From Isoetes engelmannii (Eukaryota > Streptophyta > Lycopodiopsida > Isoetales > Isoetaceae), in NCBI GenBank assembly GCA_011763485.2, contig JAANSK020279380.1, forward strand, positions 1-20,667: DNA of 20,667 bases. The letters are read 5' to 3'. Made by a program: the position numbers and the translations under genes. The notes beneath the pieces are model-generated. The model searched no databases and was not told the origin of the DNA. It saw nothing but the letters and a program-made list of their open reading frames with translations. Below, one piece after another: positions 1 through 8,166 of the stretch (position 1 is its first letter; each line of letters opens with the position of its first letter).

Positions 1-93
1 GCACGCAACACCCCAGTGAGGAAGGGAGAGGCGTGCGGAAAAGGCTTAAGCCCATACAACAAAGCCCATGGCAACTCCACATGCACAGAAGGC

Positions 94-335
94 TTTCTGA
101 ACGCCACACAGTGGCGAAGGGACTGCAGCAACAACGCCGCACTAATCTGCAGCATTTTTGGCCTACTAATCTGCAATGGAATGGCACAATGGCCATTCTC
201 CGGCCAGTACACTTGCTGACAGGAGAAGCATGGGGTGGACACAATGTGGTTGATTCTGTGCTCATGGCGGAGCAGCATCTGCAACTTATTACACATTTTT
301 TGGCATTGGAACAACAAGTCGAGATGATGAAGTGA
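94..335 (+). pseudogene. Endonuclease C-terminal remnant of LINE fragment 1
   Basis: Two overlapping frames together give the end of a LINE endonuclease. One frame (to about 219) contains LLICNGMAQWPFSGQYTC. The other, from about 227, contains GGHNVVDSVLMAEQHLQL. The - strand copy at 5403-5594 carries both parts in one frame (VICNGLAQWPSFRKCTC, then SVVDYVFVAG), so fragment 1 has a frameshift near 220-230. The S-V-V/I-D-Y-V pattern is typical of the last conserved block of the exonuclease-endonuclease-phosphatase fold used by LINEs to nick target DNA. The catalytic N-terminal part lies outside the window. This assignment rests on similarity between the two copies and the family pattern. Confidence 0.75.
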
Positions 336-402
336 ACTCCGATCACCAGCCCCTTCGCTTGAGGGTAGCCTTATAAGTCACCCGAATAATCATTCCCCCC
401 GT

Positions 403-1046
403 GCCTCGGGTACTCCACCTGCTAGACTATGACAGGGCAGAGAGCTATGCCCAGATGGTCGAGCAGGACTTGACAGGGATACTGCATCCACACTGCAGCA
501 GTAGACCACCCGCTTGTCTCAGGTCCTCATGGCAGCCGCGAACATGCTTCGGTAGGGGCCGCTGGCACGGACAAGTCGGGACTTCCACCTCCCCTCATAA
601 TAGCTGGTTTGATGAGGAATGGCGCGAATTCAAATGCCAGCCTTGCCGGGTCATTGATCCCATTGAGCGTCCCTAGGCCATCGCTCAGTACCGCAGATTC
701 CTCAAGAGCAAGAAGGCTACGTATCTTTCGGAACACCAACAATAGATGTTCTACCTCTTGGAACGTCACCCCAAGGGATTTTGGAGAGAGCTGTTGTGGA
801 AGTCACGACAGGCCCGTAGGAAACATCACTGCAGAGCAATGGGTCCAATTACAGCTATATAATCCTTTTGGCAATCAGATGTCAGTGCCCCCACAGATGG
901 AACTACCACTAGTCATCACAGTGGAAGACGTAATCATAGGCCTCCAACACTTGGCTAATGGGAGCAGATTTGGATGGTATGTAGGCAAAACTTCTCAAAT
1001 GGGCCGGGTCGTCAATGATGCATGTACTGACAGCGATATTCAATAG
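403..1046 (+). pseudogene. Linker between endonuclease and RT, LINE fragment 1
   Basis: This block joins endonuclease to RT. It is recognised by matches to the - strand copy. LDYDRAESYAQMVEQDLTGI near 420-480 matches LDYDQAEDYAERLTEDLTEI (about 5247-5310). AQYRRFLKSKKATY near 685-725 matches AHYRAFLKAKKSSTY (about 4980-5022). VEDVIIGLQHLANG near 921-962 matches KDDVIQGLQHLAIG (about 4745-4790). The matches lie in different reading frames on this copy, so it is frameshifted at least twice. No catalytic role is known for this stretch; it is described here only as a homologous spacer. Confidence 0.7.
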
Positions 1047-1089
1047 AGCACTGCAATAAGGACTTTGCCGCAGTGGATTTGCAGCAGGG

Positions 1090-2142
1090 TTGTCCCCATG
1101 TACAAGGCCGATGATCCTCACTGTCCGGCAACTACTGCATTATAATGGTCAACTCTCTCTTTGTGAAATTCTTGGCTACCATTACATCGAGCAGTGGATA
1201 ACCATATGGGTAGAGGACTCGGACATCCATGCTCTCACCTAGGCAGGCTTCCGTCCTAACCACTCTACTATTGACCATCTATTCACCCTAAGAGCCATCA
1301 TCGAGGATAGCAAGAATGGCCGACAGGACCTCTACTGCTATTTCGTTGACTTCGCCAAGGTTTTTGACACGGTACCTCAAGGCAAGTTGTGGGATAGATT
1401 GCAGTAGTTTGGGACCCCTACAGACTTGCAAAATGCAATATACAAGTTATATGAGGCATGTTCAGGACACCTGACACCTTCAGGACAGCCGGTGGTTAGT
1501 AGTATTAGAGTGCGCCAGGGTTGTCCCCTTACGCCTACACTCTTTGGCCTGTACATTAACTAGTTGGAACAGTGGCTGACCAAACACAAGGGAATGGGGA
1601 CCCCGCTGCTACACCACATTGTTAGGCAACTCATATACGCTGAATATATGGTTCTCTTGGCCCACATCCCATAGCACATGCAGTGCCACCTGAACGCCTT
1701 TGACACTTTCTGCCACTATACAGGCATGCGAGTTAACTTGACTAAAACTAAGGTCCTGCTCGTGTCATCCTCTCGCCACCCAAGGCCACCTTCCTTCACA
1801 TACCAGGGGCAAAACATAGAACTGACTCCCACGTACAAGTATTTGAGAATTAAGTTCTCCACTACCACGCAGTGGGTTAGCTGCATCCGATTGCGTATTG
1901 TTGCGCGCTGGAAGGCCTTCTATGCCATGCAGAACACTAGTCATCAGGCAGAGCTGTATGCTTGGGATCATCAGTCACGCCTGTTCAGCGCTTTAATTGA
2001 GCCAGTTCTCTTGTACAAGGTTGAAGTGTGTGGCCCGGTCATATCTGCCACCACATGGAATGACCTTGAACGAGGGCGTAAGGCTTTCTTGGCACGAGCA
2101 TTAGGGGTGAAGTCCACAGTGCCGTATTGCTGTAGGAAATAG
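1090..2142 (+). pseudogene. LINE reverse transcriptase, fragment 1 (stops and mutated active site)
   Basis: The RT fold can be followed in order: NYCIIMVNSLFVKF at about 1124-1170; a frameshift near 1185; IEQWITIWVEDSDIHALT; AGFRPNHSTIDHLFTLR from 1243; YFVDFAKVFDTVP (1342-1377), the first catalytic-aspartate block; VRQGCPLTPTLFGLYIN (about 1510-1560); and the palm motif at 1636-1647. The palm motif reads Y-A-E-Y where active RTs have F/Y-A-D-D, so catalysis is lost. From about 1190 to 2142 one frame runs through, broken only by TAG codons at 1240, 1405, 1561 and 1672, and it ends at TAG 2140. The last open piece, 1678-2142, is a thumb-like segment (VNLTKTKVLLVSS, then a TYKYL motif). Role in the live element: target-primed reverse transcription. 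Confidence 0.9.
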
Positions 2143-2239
2143 GTTTTCTCTCTCTCCAAAGCACGGTTTCATAAACTGGAGAGAATAATGCATTTTTGAG
2201 AATTCTGAGCACAACTTCTTGACTCAACTTGAAGTATTT

Positions 2240-2665
2240 TCACCTAGATCTATAGCATTGATAGACGATTCTTCCTTTAATTACTTGGAAACCGATCTCT
2301 GAAAGAATCGTCACGATCAATGGCTGGAAACGCGGCATGTCATCGGGGTTCGGTCTAGCTGCTTCCTGAACCAGCATACACCTATACTGCGGAGCATAAG
2401 CAGTTCCGCTTTCAATCTCTGCATTCTCCTGTATGTACTGTACAACATATCTTCCTGGCAATAGGCGATCTCGGCTTCTTCCAAGCTTAGGAAAAGGTTT
2501 CGGCACTTTTAAAAGCTGGATACTGGTATACCATATCCTACTCCCCATGCTTTCAAGCACGTCTGCTTGTTGTTTATTGTGAGCCTTTTCTCTAAGCATA
2601 GATGTAACATGTAGTTTGCAAAGGTGGTCTTCAAGAGAGCTTCCAAATTCCAACAAGCATGTCAT
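2240..2665 (-). CDS. Unrecognised 141-codon open frame
   Basis: An uninterrupted frame just past LINE fragment 1, on the opposite strand, of mixed composition with several charged clusters (for example GRSRDRLLPGRYVVQYIQEN). I recognise no domain, signal peptide or membrane segment. No clear splice partner or promoter was found. Open frames of this length are expected by chance a few times in 20 kb. It could be an exon fragment of a captured host gene, or chance. Reported because of its length and protein-like composition; no function is proposed. Confidence 0.15.
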   Translation of the reverse strand: MTCLLEFGSSLEDHLCKLHVTSMLREKAHNKQQADVLESMGSRIWYTSIQLLKVPKPFPKLGRSRDRLLPGRYVVQYIQENAEIESGTAYAPQYRCMLVQEAARPNPDDMPRFQPLIVTILSEIGFQVIKGRIVYQCYRSR

Positions 2666-2779
2666 TTCACTGTTGGAGAAGACAACACCACCTCTTCGCC
2701 GTCAACGCATACACAACCTACTACACCATACGCCTCAACCTCACTGGCTCGTTCCTTCACTGCTTCAATAAGATGCAAA

Positions 2780-2803
2780 GGGGGGGGGGAGAGGGAGAGG
2801 GGG
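2780..2803 (+). repeat. G-rich purine tract
   Basis: A pure G/A tract with a run of ten G followed by GAGGGAGAGGGGG, immediately left of the 163-bp duplication. Related G/A tracts occur at 2954-2966, 6177-6240 and 18657-18681, all G-rich on the + strand. Confidence 0.9.
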
Positions 2804-2808
2804 TTTGT

Positions 2809-3123
2809 CAACTAGTGGCAAAGCATTTCGCCATCGCACTAAGCCATCTAGCATATCATTCTGCCATTGCACTAGGTCATGCACCTGTTGGACCTCCACA
2901 CATGCGGTGCATCACAAAGAACATTTTTGTGGCATGGCAGAAGCTCATCAAGGTGAGGGGGGAGGGGTTATCAACTAGTAGCAAAGCATTTCGCCATCGC
3001 ACTAAGCCATCTAGCATATCATTCTGCCATCGCACTAGGTCATGCACCTGCTGGACCTCCACACATGCGGTACATCACAAAGAACGTTTTTGTGGCATGG
3101 CAAAAGCTTCATCAAGGTGAGGG
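2809..3123 (+). repeat. 163-bp direct tandem duplication (two copies)
   Basis: Copy 1 begins at 2809 and copy 2 at 2972, both with CAACTAGT. They differ by scattered substitutions and a 1-bp insertion near the end of copy 2. Each unit is preceded by a G-rich tract, and copy 2 ends in GGTGAGGG. The + strand can be read through both copies for about 150 codons, but this seems to be a by-product of a repeat whose period is close to a multiple of three. No coding role is suggested. Confidence 0.92.
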
Positions 3124-4404
3124 CTTAGCAGTCCTCTCACAATTTCATATCATAAACTGCATGGTTACGATAAGCGATGATAATTACTTAGTCCCTATCT
3201 TGACAGCATTGCATAACAAACCGTGCATAGTCATGGTGTTAGAAAGCGTGCCCGCGATCGTCTCGACCACCTAGAGCCATACATGCGCCATTCATTATAA
3301 GTATAGTTTCATGGAAATCTAGCCTCTTTACTGCTGGCAAAGATCGCGATGGCGATCTGACATCGAGAGGAACCCGACTCGTCCTTGCGAAGGATGAGTC
3401 GCCACTTACTTGCAATGTCACGTACTGTAGCACTATGAAGTTAGGTTAGAACAAAAAATAGTGTATGCAATGTCAATGTTAACGGCATAACTACCATATA
3501 ATAAAACAGTTTTTGCTTGAATGACTAGTTGACCAGTAACAGTTGGGTCAGTAGGTGATGATGCTTTAAAGCAATAATAGCAAGCAAGTATGCTTCTGAC
3601 CATTGCGGCCATGAGAAGGATCTATTAGAACCTGTGACAAAGGGCAATGTTTCAGATCAATGCCAACATGAGAGGGACATTACAGAGCATGTGACACGAG
3701 CATGGATGCTCAAGAGCAATGATAGATGCAGACAAATGATGTGTGTTGATATGTATGAACTATTAACAAAGTTCTTGATGCTGTTTCGTCAAGAAATTGC
3801 AGCAGCACAATGGAAGCATATGGAGCAAGTCTAAGAAAGATGCATAGGATTGGGTCCTTTTGTAAGAATGCCACAGGAAGATGCCATCTGCATAGACATC
3901 AAACCAGACATAAATAAGTTTGAGAATTAACCGTAAAGTAAGCGAGCGCACCTCTGTGATTTTTCTATATTGTTGCGCCTAGGCGTTTCGAGGACTATCA
4001 TTCAGGCGCCAAGAATTACATCTTCAGCGCCACAGCAGGTAACTCCACATATCATGAGTGAATGCCAACCATGAGGTTCTCTTTGAACTGAATACAAAGC
4101 GTTAAATTTAAATTTGAAATTGTTATAATTGTCCTTTTGGAAAAAACCATAAAAGGGTAGAAGAAGGACCACGAACAATAATGTACGCGCAAAAGGACTG
4201 AAGCCTTTACGCCCCAACTAACAGGGCATTTATGCGAGTGCCACTCTCAGACAACAAATATTTGAAACGCAGTGCCCTTTCAAAATGAATGATTGGATGT
4301 AAGGGGAGGGCTCATAATTGTAGTACGATCAATGGCGCGGCCCGCAATTAATACGCTGGCTGCAATAAATGCCAGCGCACCGTAAAGGCGACCACACTGC
4401 CTGG
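3124..4404. other. Non-coding stretch, no gene seen
   Basis: Apart from the hairpins at 3340-3401, I find no domain, tRNA or repeat that I recognise. The longest open frames (about 70 codons) are unconvincing. Confidence 0.6.
3375..3401. repeat. Short hairpin, 12-bp arms and 3-nt loop
   Basis: Arms CGACTCGTCCTT and AAGGATGAGTCG around GCG, with one non-Watson-Crick position that can be a G-U pair in RNA. About 25 nt upstream is AGATCGC-GATG-GCGATCT, a perfect 7-bp stem. No T run or other terminator feature follows. Function unknown. Confidence 0.6.
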
Positions 4405-4414
4405 CTATATAAAT
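4405..4414 (+). promoter_or_regulatory. TATA-box-like sequence
   Basis: CTATATAAAT matches the eukaryotic TATA consensus well. Only a short unconvincing open frame (4416-4640) follows, and then the decayed - strand LINE fragment. It could be a relic promoter or chance; no transcript can be assigned. Confidence 0.25.
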
Positions 4415-4520
4415 CGTGCTCTACTTGGAGGAAGTAAGGACTTCTAGCGCCTCGCAGGAAAGTTTAATGCTAGGAACACTAGCGCCAGGAAAATTAGCTC
4501 CTTTCAAGATTTGTAGTGTT

Positions 4521-4600
4521 GTGCAAGATCGCGGTTGCGATTCTGTACAGCACTGCAAACCTATTCGTGCAAGATCGCGGCCGTGCTTTTGCACAGCATG
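4521..4600 (+). repeat. Degenerate 46-bp direct repeat
   Basis: GTGCAAGATCGCGG occurs at 4521 and 4567, each followed within about 20 bases by a diverged (G)TACAGCA or GCACAGCA. The second copy can fold through GTGCAA and TTGCAC. The AGATCGCG core is also in the hairpin near 3340. Confidence 0.5.
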
Positions 4601-4659
4601 GGAACGATGTGCCATCACCTCCTGTACTTTCAGAAGGTAGTTCACATGGGCGATGCGGG

Positions 4660-5775
4660 CCTACCTAATGTGGCCTTAACAGTCGCAATGGGTTTGTAAT
4701 GCCTTAAAGCCTACTGGAAGGACAAGTAGGCCCAGTGGCTCTCCCAATGGCCAGATGTTGTAGACCCTGGATGACATCGTCCTTTGTAATTTCTAGCATA
4801 GCACCATTCTGCAGAGGTATGGTTGATCATGTCCCTGGAGGATCATAGAGCTGATGCAAGAACTACTCCCACTGCCCAGAAGTGATGTTCCCTACAGGTT
4901 GGACTAGCTTCTAAAGCACCTTGTACCAAAAGGTTTTGGGATGATTGTCCAACAAGTAAAACATTTCCCTTTGGTGCCTCGTATGTACTGGATTTCTTTG
5001 CCTTCAAGAAAGCACGATAGTGTGCCGGTGGCGTGTGGGCGCATAGCTGGATCTGTGACTTTGCGGAGCCTACATTTGTGGTCCTTCCACTCAGCATCAA
5101 ACCACCGGTTACATGGGAAGGTTGTGCTCTATGAGATCCTTTGCGGCGGGTTCTCCGAAAACACCTTTCTGCTGCAGTGCCAAGTAGCTCAATCAATCAG
5201 ATGGCATGTCTACTGCTCTAGCGTGGGGCCCCACAAAATTTCTGTCAGGTCTTCTGTGAGCCTCTCGGCGTAATCCTCTGCTTGGTCATAATCCAATCGC
5301 AACTAAGGTGTGCGAGGAGTTTCCATAGAGGTGGTTCTAACAGCCTTTCAAGCCAGCTTTAGGTAGCGTGAAACGTGGTCTGAGTCGGCCTCCTCATCTC
5401 ATCTATCTTGATCTATCTGTGCCCAGTCGAAACTGATAGATGAGATGCATATCCTGCCCAGCCACAAACACATAGTCCACCACACTAGATCCTCCACCCT
5501 GGTTCTCCTGTCTGCAAGTGCACTTGCGAAAGGATGGCCACTGTGCCAGACCATTGCAAATCACCAAGCCAGAGATACCGCAGAGCATAAGCAACTGGCT
5601 GCCAAAGCGCGTGACCTAGTTGTCATCTAGTGTTCGTGGCCAAGCCTCTTCTGCGGGCGCAGCTGCAACACATCGTGAGCCAAGGGTCAAATCTCATGGA
5701 CTGCTCCACTCCTGACCGCGCATTGAAATCTCCAAGGAGCATGACACTGCCAAACTACTTGTGTTGTTGTACTAT
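4660..5775 (-). mobile_element. LINE fragment 2b: endonuclease and linker (decayed)
   Basis: Same family as 1-2160. The endonuclease starts at the fragment junction. MLLGDFNAR (core LGDFNAR at 5716-5736) is the hallmark G-D-F-N block that helps form the catalytic site. After a frameshift come VICNGLAQWPSFRKCTC and GGSSVVDYVFVAG (5403-5594). Next is the linker with LDYDQAEDYAERLTEDLTEI (about 5247-5310), AHYRAFLKAKKS (about 4990-5022) and ITKDDVIQGLQHLAIG (about 4740-4800). Stops and frameshifts break it throughout. Similarity ends near 4660, before the RT would start, so the 3' part is missing. In a live LINE this protein nicks chromosomal DNA for insertion. Confidence 0.82.
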
Positions 5776-6548
5776 TGTTCTGCATTGTATAGAGAGCTTT
5801 CTAGTCTGCCATGACTCTCAGCCTGATGCTCGTGTCCCATGCGTGGTGGTAGGGAACTCGATTCCCAAGTACTTATAGGTTGGAGCCACCTCCATATTCT
5901 GTTCCTGGTAGGTGAGGGAGGGAGACCGTGGCTGACGGGGGACGAAACTAGCAGTACTCTAGTTTTGGCTAAGTTAACCAGCATATCAGTGAACTGGCAG
6001 AAAGTGTCTAGAGCATCCAAATGATGCTACATGTCTTGCGGATTATAGGCCAAGAGGTCGACGTCATCAGTGTATATGAGTTGCCGAATCATGTGGTGGA
6101 TCAATTGGGTCCCCTCTCCGTTGTGTTCCTCAAGCCAATCCTCTGGTTGACCAATAAACAGGCCAAAGAGTGTCGGGGAGGGGGGCAGGAGGAGGAGGAG
6201 GAGAGCATCGGGGGGGAGGGGGGGGGGAGGGCGGGAGGGGTGGAGAGAGCAGCTCTGGCGCACTCCAATACTACTGACGACAGTTGTCTGATGGTGTCAG
6301 ACGACGGAAACATGCCTCATACAACCTATACATCGCATTTTGTAGGTCGACTGGGATTCCCAGCTGTCGTAGTTTGTCCAAAGTTTGTTCTACAACTTGT
6401 CCTGAGGCACAGTATCAAAGGCCTATGCAAAATCCACGAAACAACAGTACAGGTCTTGGCGGCGGTTGATACTACCCTCAAGTAGGGTTCTCAGAGTGAA
6501 GATATGGGCAATGGTGGAGTGTTTGTGGTGAAAGCCTGCCTGTGTAAG
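5776..6548 (-). mobile_element. LINE fragment 2a: reverse transcriptase (decayed)
   Basis: On the - strand: LTQAGFHHKHSTIAHIFTLR (from about 6548), CCFVDFA-stop-AFDTVPQDKL, VRQSCSLHP, TLFGLFIG and the palm motif Y-T-D-D at 6063-6074, then LDALDTFCQFTDM and VNLAKTRVLLVSS. Each aligns with the + strand RT at 1190-1960. Both catalytic aspartates remain in Y-T-D-D, but there are stops (TAG in DFA-stop-AFDT and at 6027-6029) and frameshifts (about 6350 and 5930). A 63-nt in-frame purine-rich insert sits in the block before TLFG. Similarity to RT ends at about 5776 after YTMQN, and endonuclease sequence of fragment 2b follows directly. Confidence 0.86.
6177..6240 (+). repeat. GGA/G-rich tract inside the LINE RT
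   Basis: About 63 purine-rich bases on the + strand, mixing (GGA)n and long G runs. Compared with fragment 1, they are inserted between the C-P-L-T and P-T-L-F-G residues of the RT. On the - strand the tract reads as an in-frame Pro/Leu run and keeps the frame open. Confidence 0.85.
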
Positions 6549-6742
6549 AGAACTCACTTTCCTGTCTTCTCCTTTTGCCTATACGCTCTGCGAGCTTCCC
6601 TTGGACGTTAAAAATGTACGTGTCCCATATGCTCCGTAAGCTTCCCCTAAACATTAAAAATGCATCTATCTATCTATTATGATTCAAAGGTTACAATCAT
6701 TGTATCATTCTTATATTATATTCCGTCTACTGGAGCTCACAC

Positions 6743-6960
6743 CTCCTCAAAATCTTCGTCTTCCATTATTTAGTTAGTATAGATTTTTTTTTTTTTTTTT
6801 ATTTTTTTTTAATTGCAAATATATAGAGTGCTTCTCCTTTTGCGTTTCAAAAGCTCCTCAAAATCTTTGTCTCCCATTATTATTTCGTATTAGAATTTTA
6901 TTTTTATTTTTCTATGTTGCAAATTTATAAAATGCTTCTCCTTTTGCTTTTCAGAAGCTC
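6743..6960 (+). repeat. 111-bp imperfect tandem duplication
   Basis: Units start with CTCCTCAAAATCTT at 6743 and 6854 and end near TTTTGC(G/T)TTTCA(A/G)AAG. The A/T-rich centre (T runs at 6784-6811) has diverged most, through expansion of poly(T) in copy 1. Confidence 0.8.
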
Positions 6961-7121
6961 GACAAGGAGCATAGGGGTTTCATTCCATTAACCGAGACGC
7001 TTTCAGGTCCAACCGATGCCCACCATTGATTGAAGGCCACCTAACACACCTAACAGGCATCTGCAAACATAGAAATGGGCAATCTTTGTGTGCATCGGAT
7101 TAAGGCTGATAGTCCAGGCCC

Positions 7122-7200
7122 CCTCGAGGCTCACCCCTCGAGGCTCGTCCATTTATCTGCTGTAAGGAGGTGCGAGCTCGCCCGTTTATCTGCTGTAAGG
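7122..7200 (+). repeat. Short tandem repeats (about 15 bp and 33 bp)
   Basis: CCCTCGAGGCTC is doubled at 7122-7146. TTTATCTGCTGTAAGG is doubled at 7152 and 7185, a 33-bp period. Two small duplications lie side by side. Confidence 0.75.
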
Positions 7201-7241
7201 GCTTGCAGGGGTGGTTGGGGGCAGGGCCCAACCAAGCAATG

Positions 7242-7302
7242 TAGTGTGGTGTGTGGTCACATATCCAATTTGATGTTACCTAGTGGCGTGACGTAAAAAT
7301 TA
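7242..7302 (+). mobile_element. Candidate retroposon 3' tail ending in (TATC)n
   Basis: The stretch beginning TAGTGTGGTGTGTGGTCACA and ending TAGTGGCGTGACGTAAAAATTA closely resembles 15885-15944 on the same strand. Here it runs into (TATC)n; there it runs into (TTC)n. A shared unique sequence ending at different microsatellites is how many plant LINEs and SINEs end. Length and 5' boundary are unknown, and I see no clear Pol III A and B boxes upstream. Confidence 0.5.
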
Positions 7303-7333
<31 letters not shown>

Positions 7334-7409
7334 ATTCTTTCCTCATGTTAACGTGACGTAAAAATTACTATCTATCTATCTATCTATCTAATTCTTTCCT
7401 CATGTTAAC
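7288..7409 (+). repeat. 65-bp tandem duplication containing (TATC)n
   Basis: Units start with GTGACGTAAAAATTAC at 7288 and 7353 and end in TAATTCTTTCCTCATGTTAAC. Copy 1 has about two more TATC repeats than copy 2; otherwise they are almost identical, so the duplication looks recent. Confidence 0.92.
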
Positions 7410-7742
7410 GTCACACCATCAGTGTCACACCATCTCCATCAATGGATATCATGGCTAACAATCAATCTTAAAACTGGGTTGGTAACTAATGTGTTCATCA
7501 ATATGCATTGTGAGTGCAATTTACATCGAATGACTTGCATTACCACCAATAGAGACTTTAGCTTCTTTATCACATCTACATTTATCAATTAGCCCCATTT
7601 ACATACTGAAGGATGAGTTTGCTCCAAAATGTTTTACAGCCAATCTCCTCAACGAAAATGAACGAGGACAGGACCGTTGGTAAATGAATCAAAATGCACC
7701 AGCTTCATCCAATCCAAGCTTGACTGAAAATTGTCATTTCCA

Positions 7743-8166
7743 CTGTTTTATTTTAACTCAATCTTTCAGTTTACAGCAATAAGTTCCTCCACTTAAAGGA
7801 GAGATTTGGGGTTGCCAGCTCAATTGATAGAAATACTTCACTCCATCTTTACTCACTAAGATGTAACCATTCATTCTCTCAAAATATCTTGCAGGTCTTA
7901 CCCTCATCTAAATTCTAAGGAGAGTAGGTGCAAGAAGTGATATTTTCCCTTTGAATCTGTTTTATTTCAACTCAATCTTTCAGTTTACAGCAATAAGTTC
8001 CTCCACTTAAGGAGAGATTTGGGTTTGCCAGCTCAATTGATAGAAATACTTCACTCCATCTTTACTCACTAAGATGTAACCATGCATCTCTCAAAATATC
8101 TTGCAGGTCTTACCCTCATCAAAATTCTAAGGAGAGTAGGTGCAAGAAGTATATTTTCCCTTTGAA
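7743..8166 (+). repeat. 214-bp tandem duplication
   Basis: Two nearly identical units start at 7743 and 7957 with CTGTTTTATTT and end with TTTTCCCTTTGAA. They differ by only a handful of substitutions and 1-2 bp indels. No open frame of note spans the units. Confidence 0.95.

Larger units (their letters stand above)
1..2160 (+). mobile_element. LINE-type non-LTR retrotransposon, fragment 1 (decayed, open at left edge)
   Basis: The + strand carries, in normal order, the end of an apurinic-type endonuclease, a linker and a reverse transcriptase. The same three blocks recur on the - strand at 4660-6548 with clear protein similarity, so this is one repeat family. The element enters from the left edge inside the endonuclease. 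Recognisable similarity fades near 2150, soon after a TAG at 2140-2142. Frameshifts separate the blocks (around 230, 600 and 1185), and the RT frame has several TAG codons, so no functional protein is made. I saw no poly(A) tail or target-site duplication, so the right boundary is approximate. The family name is not determined. Confidence 0.88.
6549..7241. other. Non-coding AT-rich stretch with simple repeats
   Basis: No gene seen. It holds two short related phrases, (G)GACGTTAAAAATG near 6604 and AACATTAAAAATG near 6650. The second is followed by a short (ATCT)n, so they resemble the retroposon-like tails at 7242 and 15885. The 111-bp and 33-bp duplications are listed separately. The frame at 7075-7296 is GC-richer but has no recognisable domain. 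Confidence 0.5.

Noticed and set aside
1240-1674. TAG read as glutamine (code variation).
   Set aside because: The GLR gene fits the standard code, the LINE is broken by frameshifts and a mutated active site, and methylation-linked C-to-T change explains TAG at Gln codons.
2659-3120. 153-codon + strand frame with an internal repeat.
   Set aside because: It is explained by the 163-bp DNA duplication and begins across a G-run; no domain is present.
6101-6313. Proline/serine-rich - strand frame.
   Set aside because: It is a translation of the purine tract in an alternative frame to the RT.
7000-7300. Pol III A/B boxes for a SINE upstream of the shared tail.
   Set aside because: No convincing B box (GGTTCGANNCC) was found; the only candidates mismatch at several key bases.
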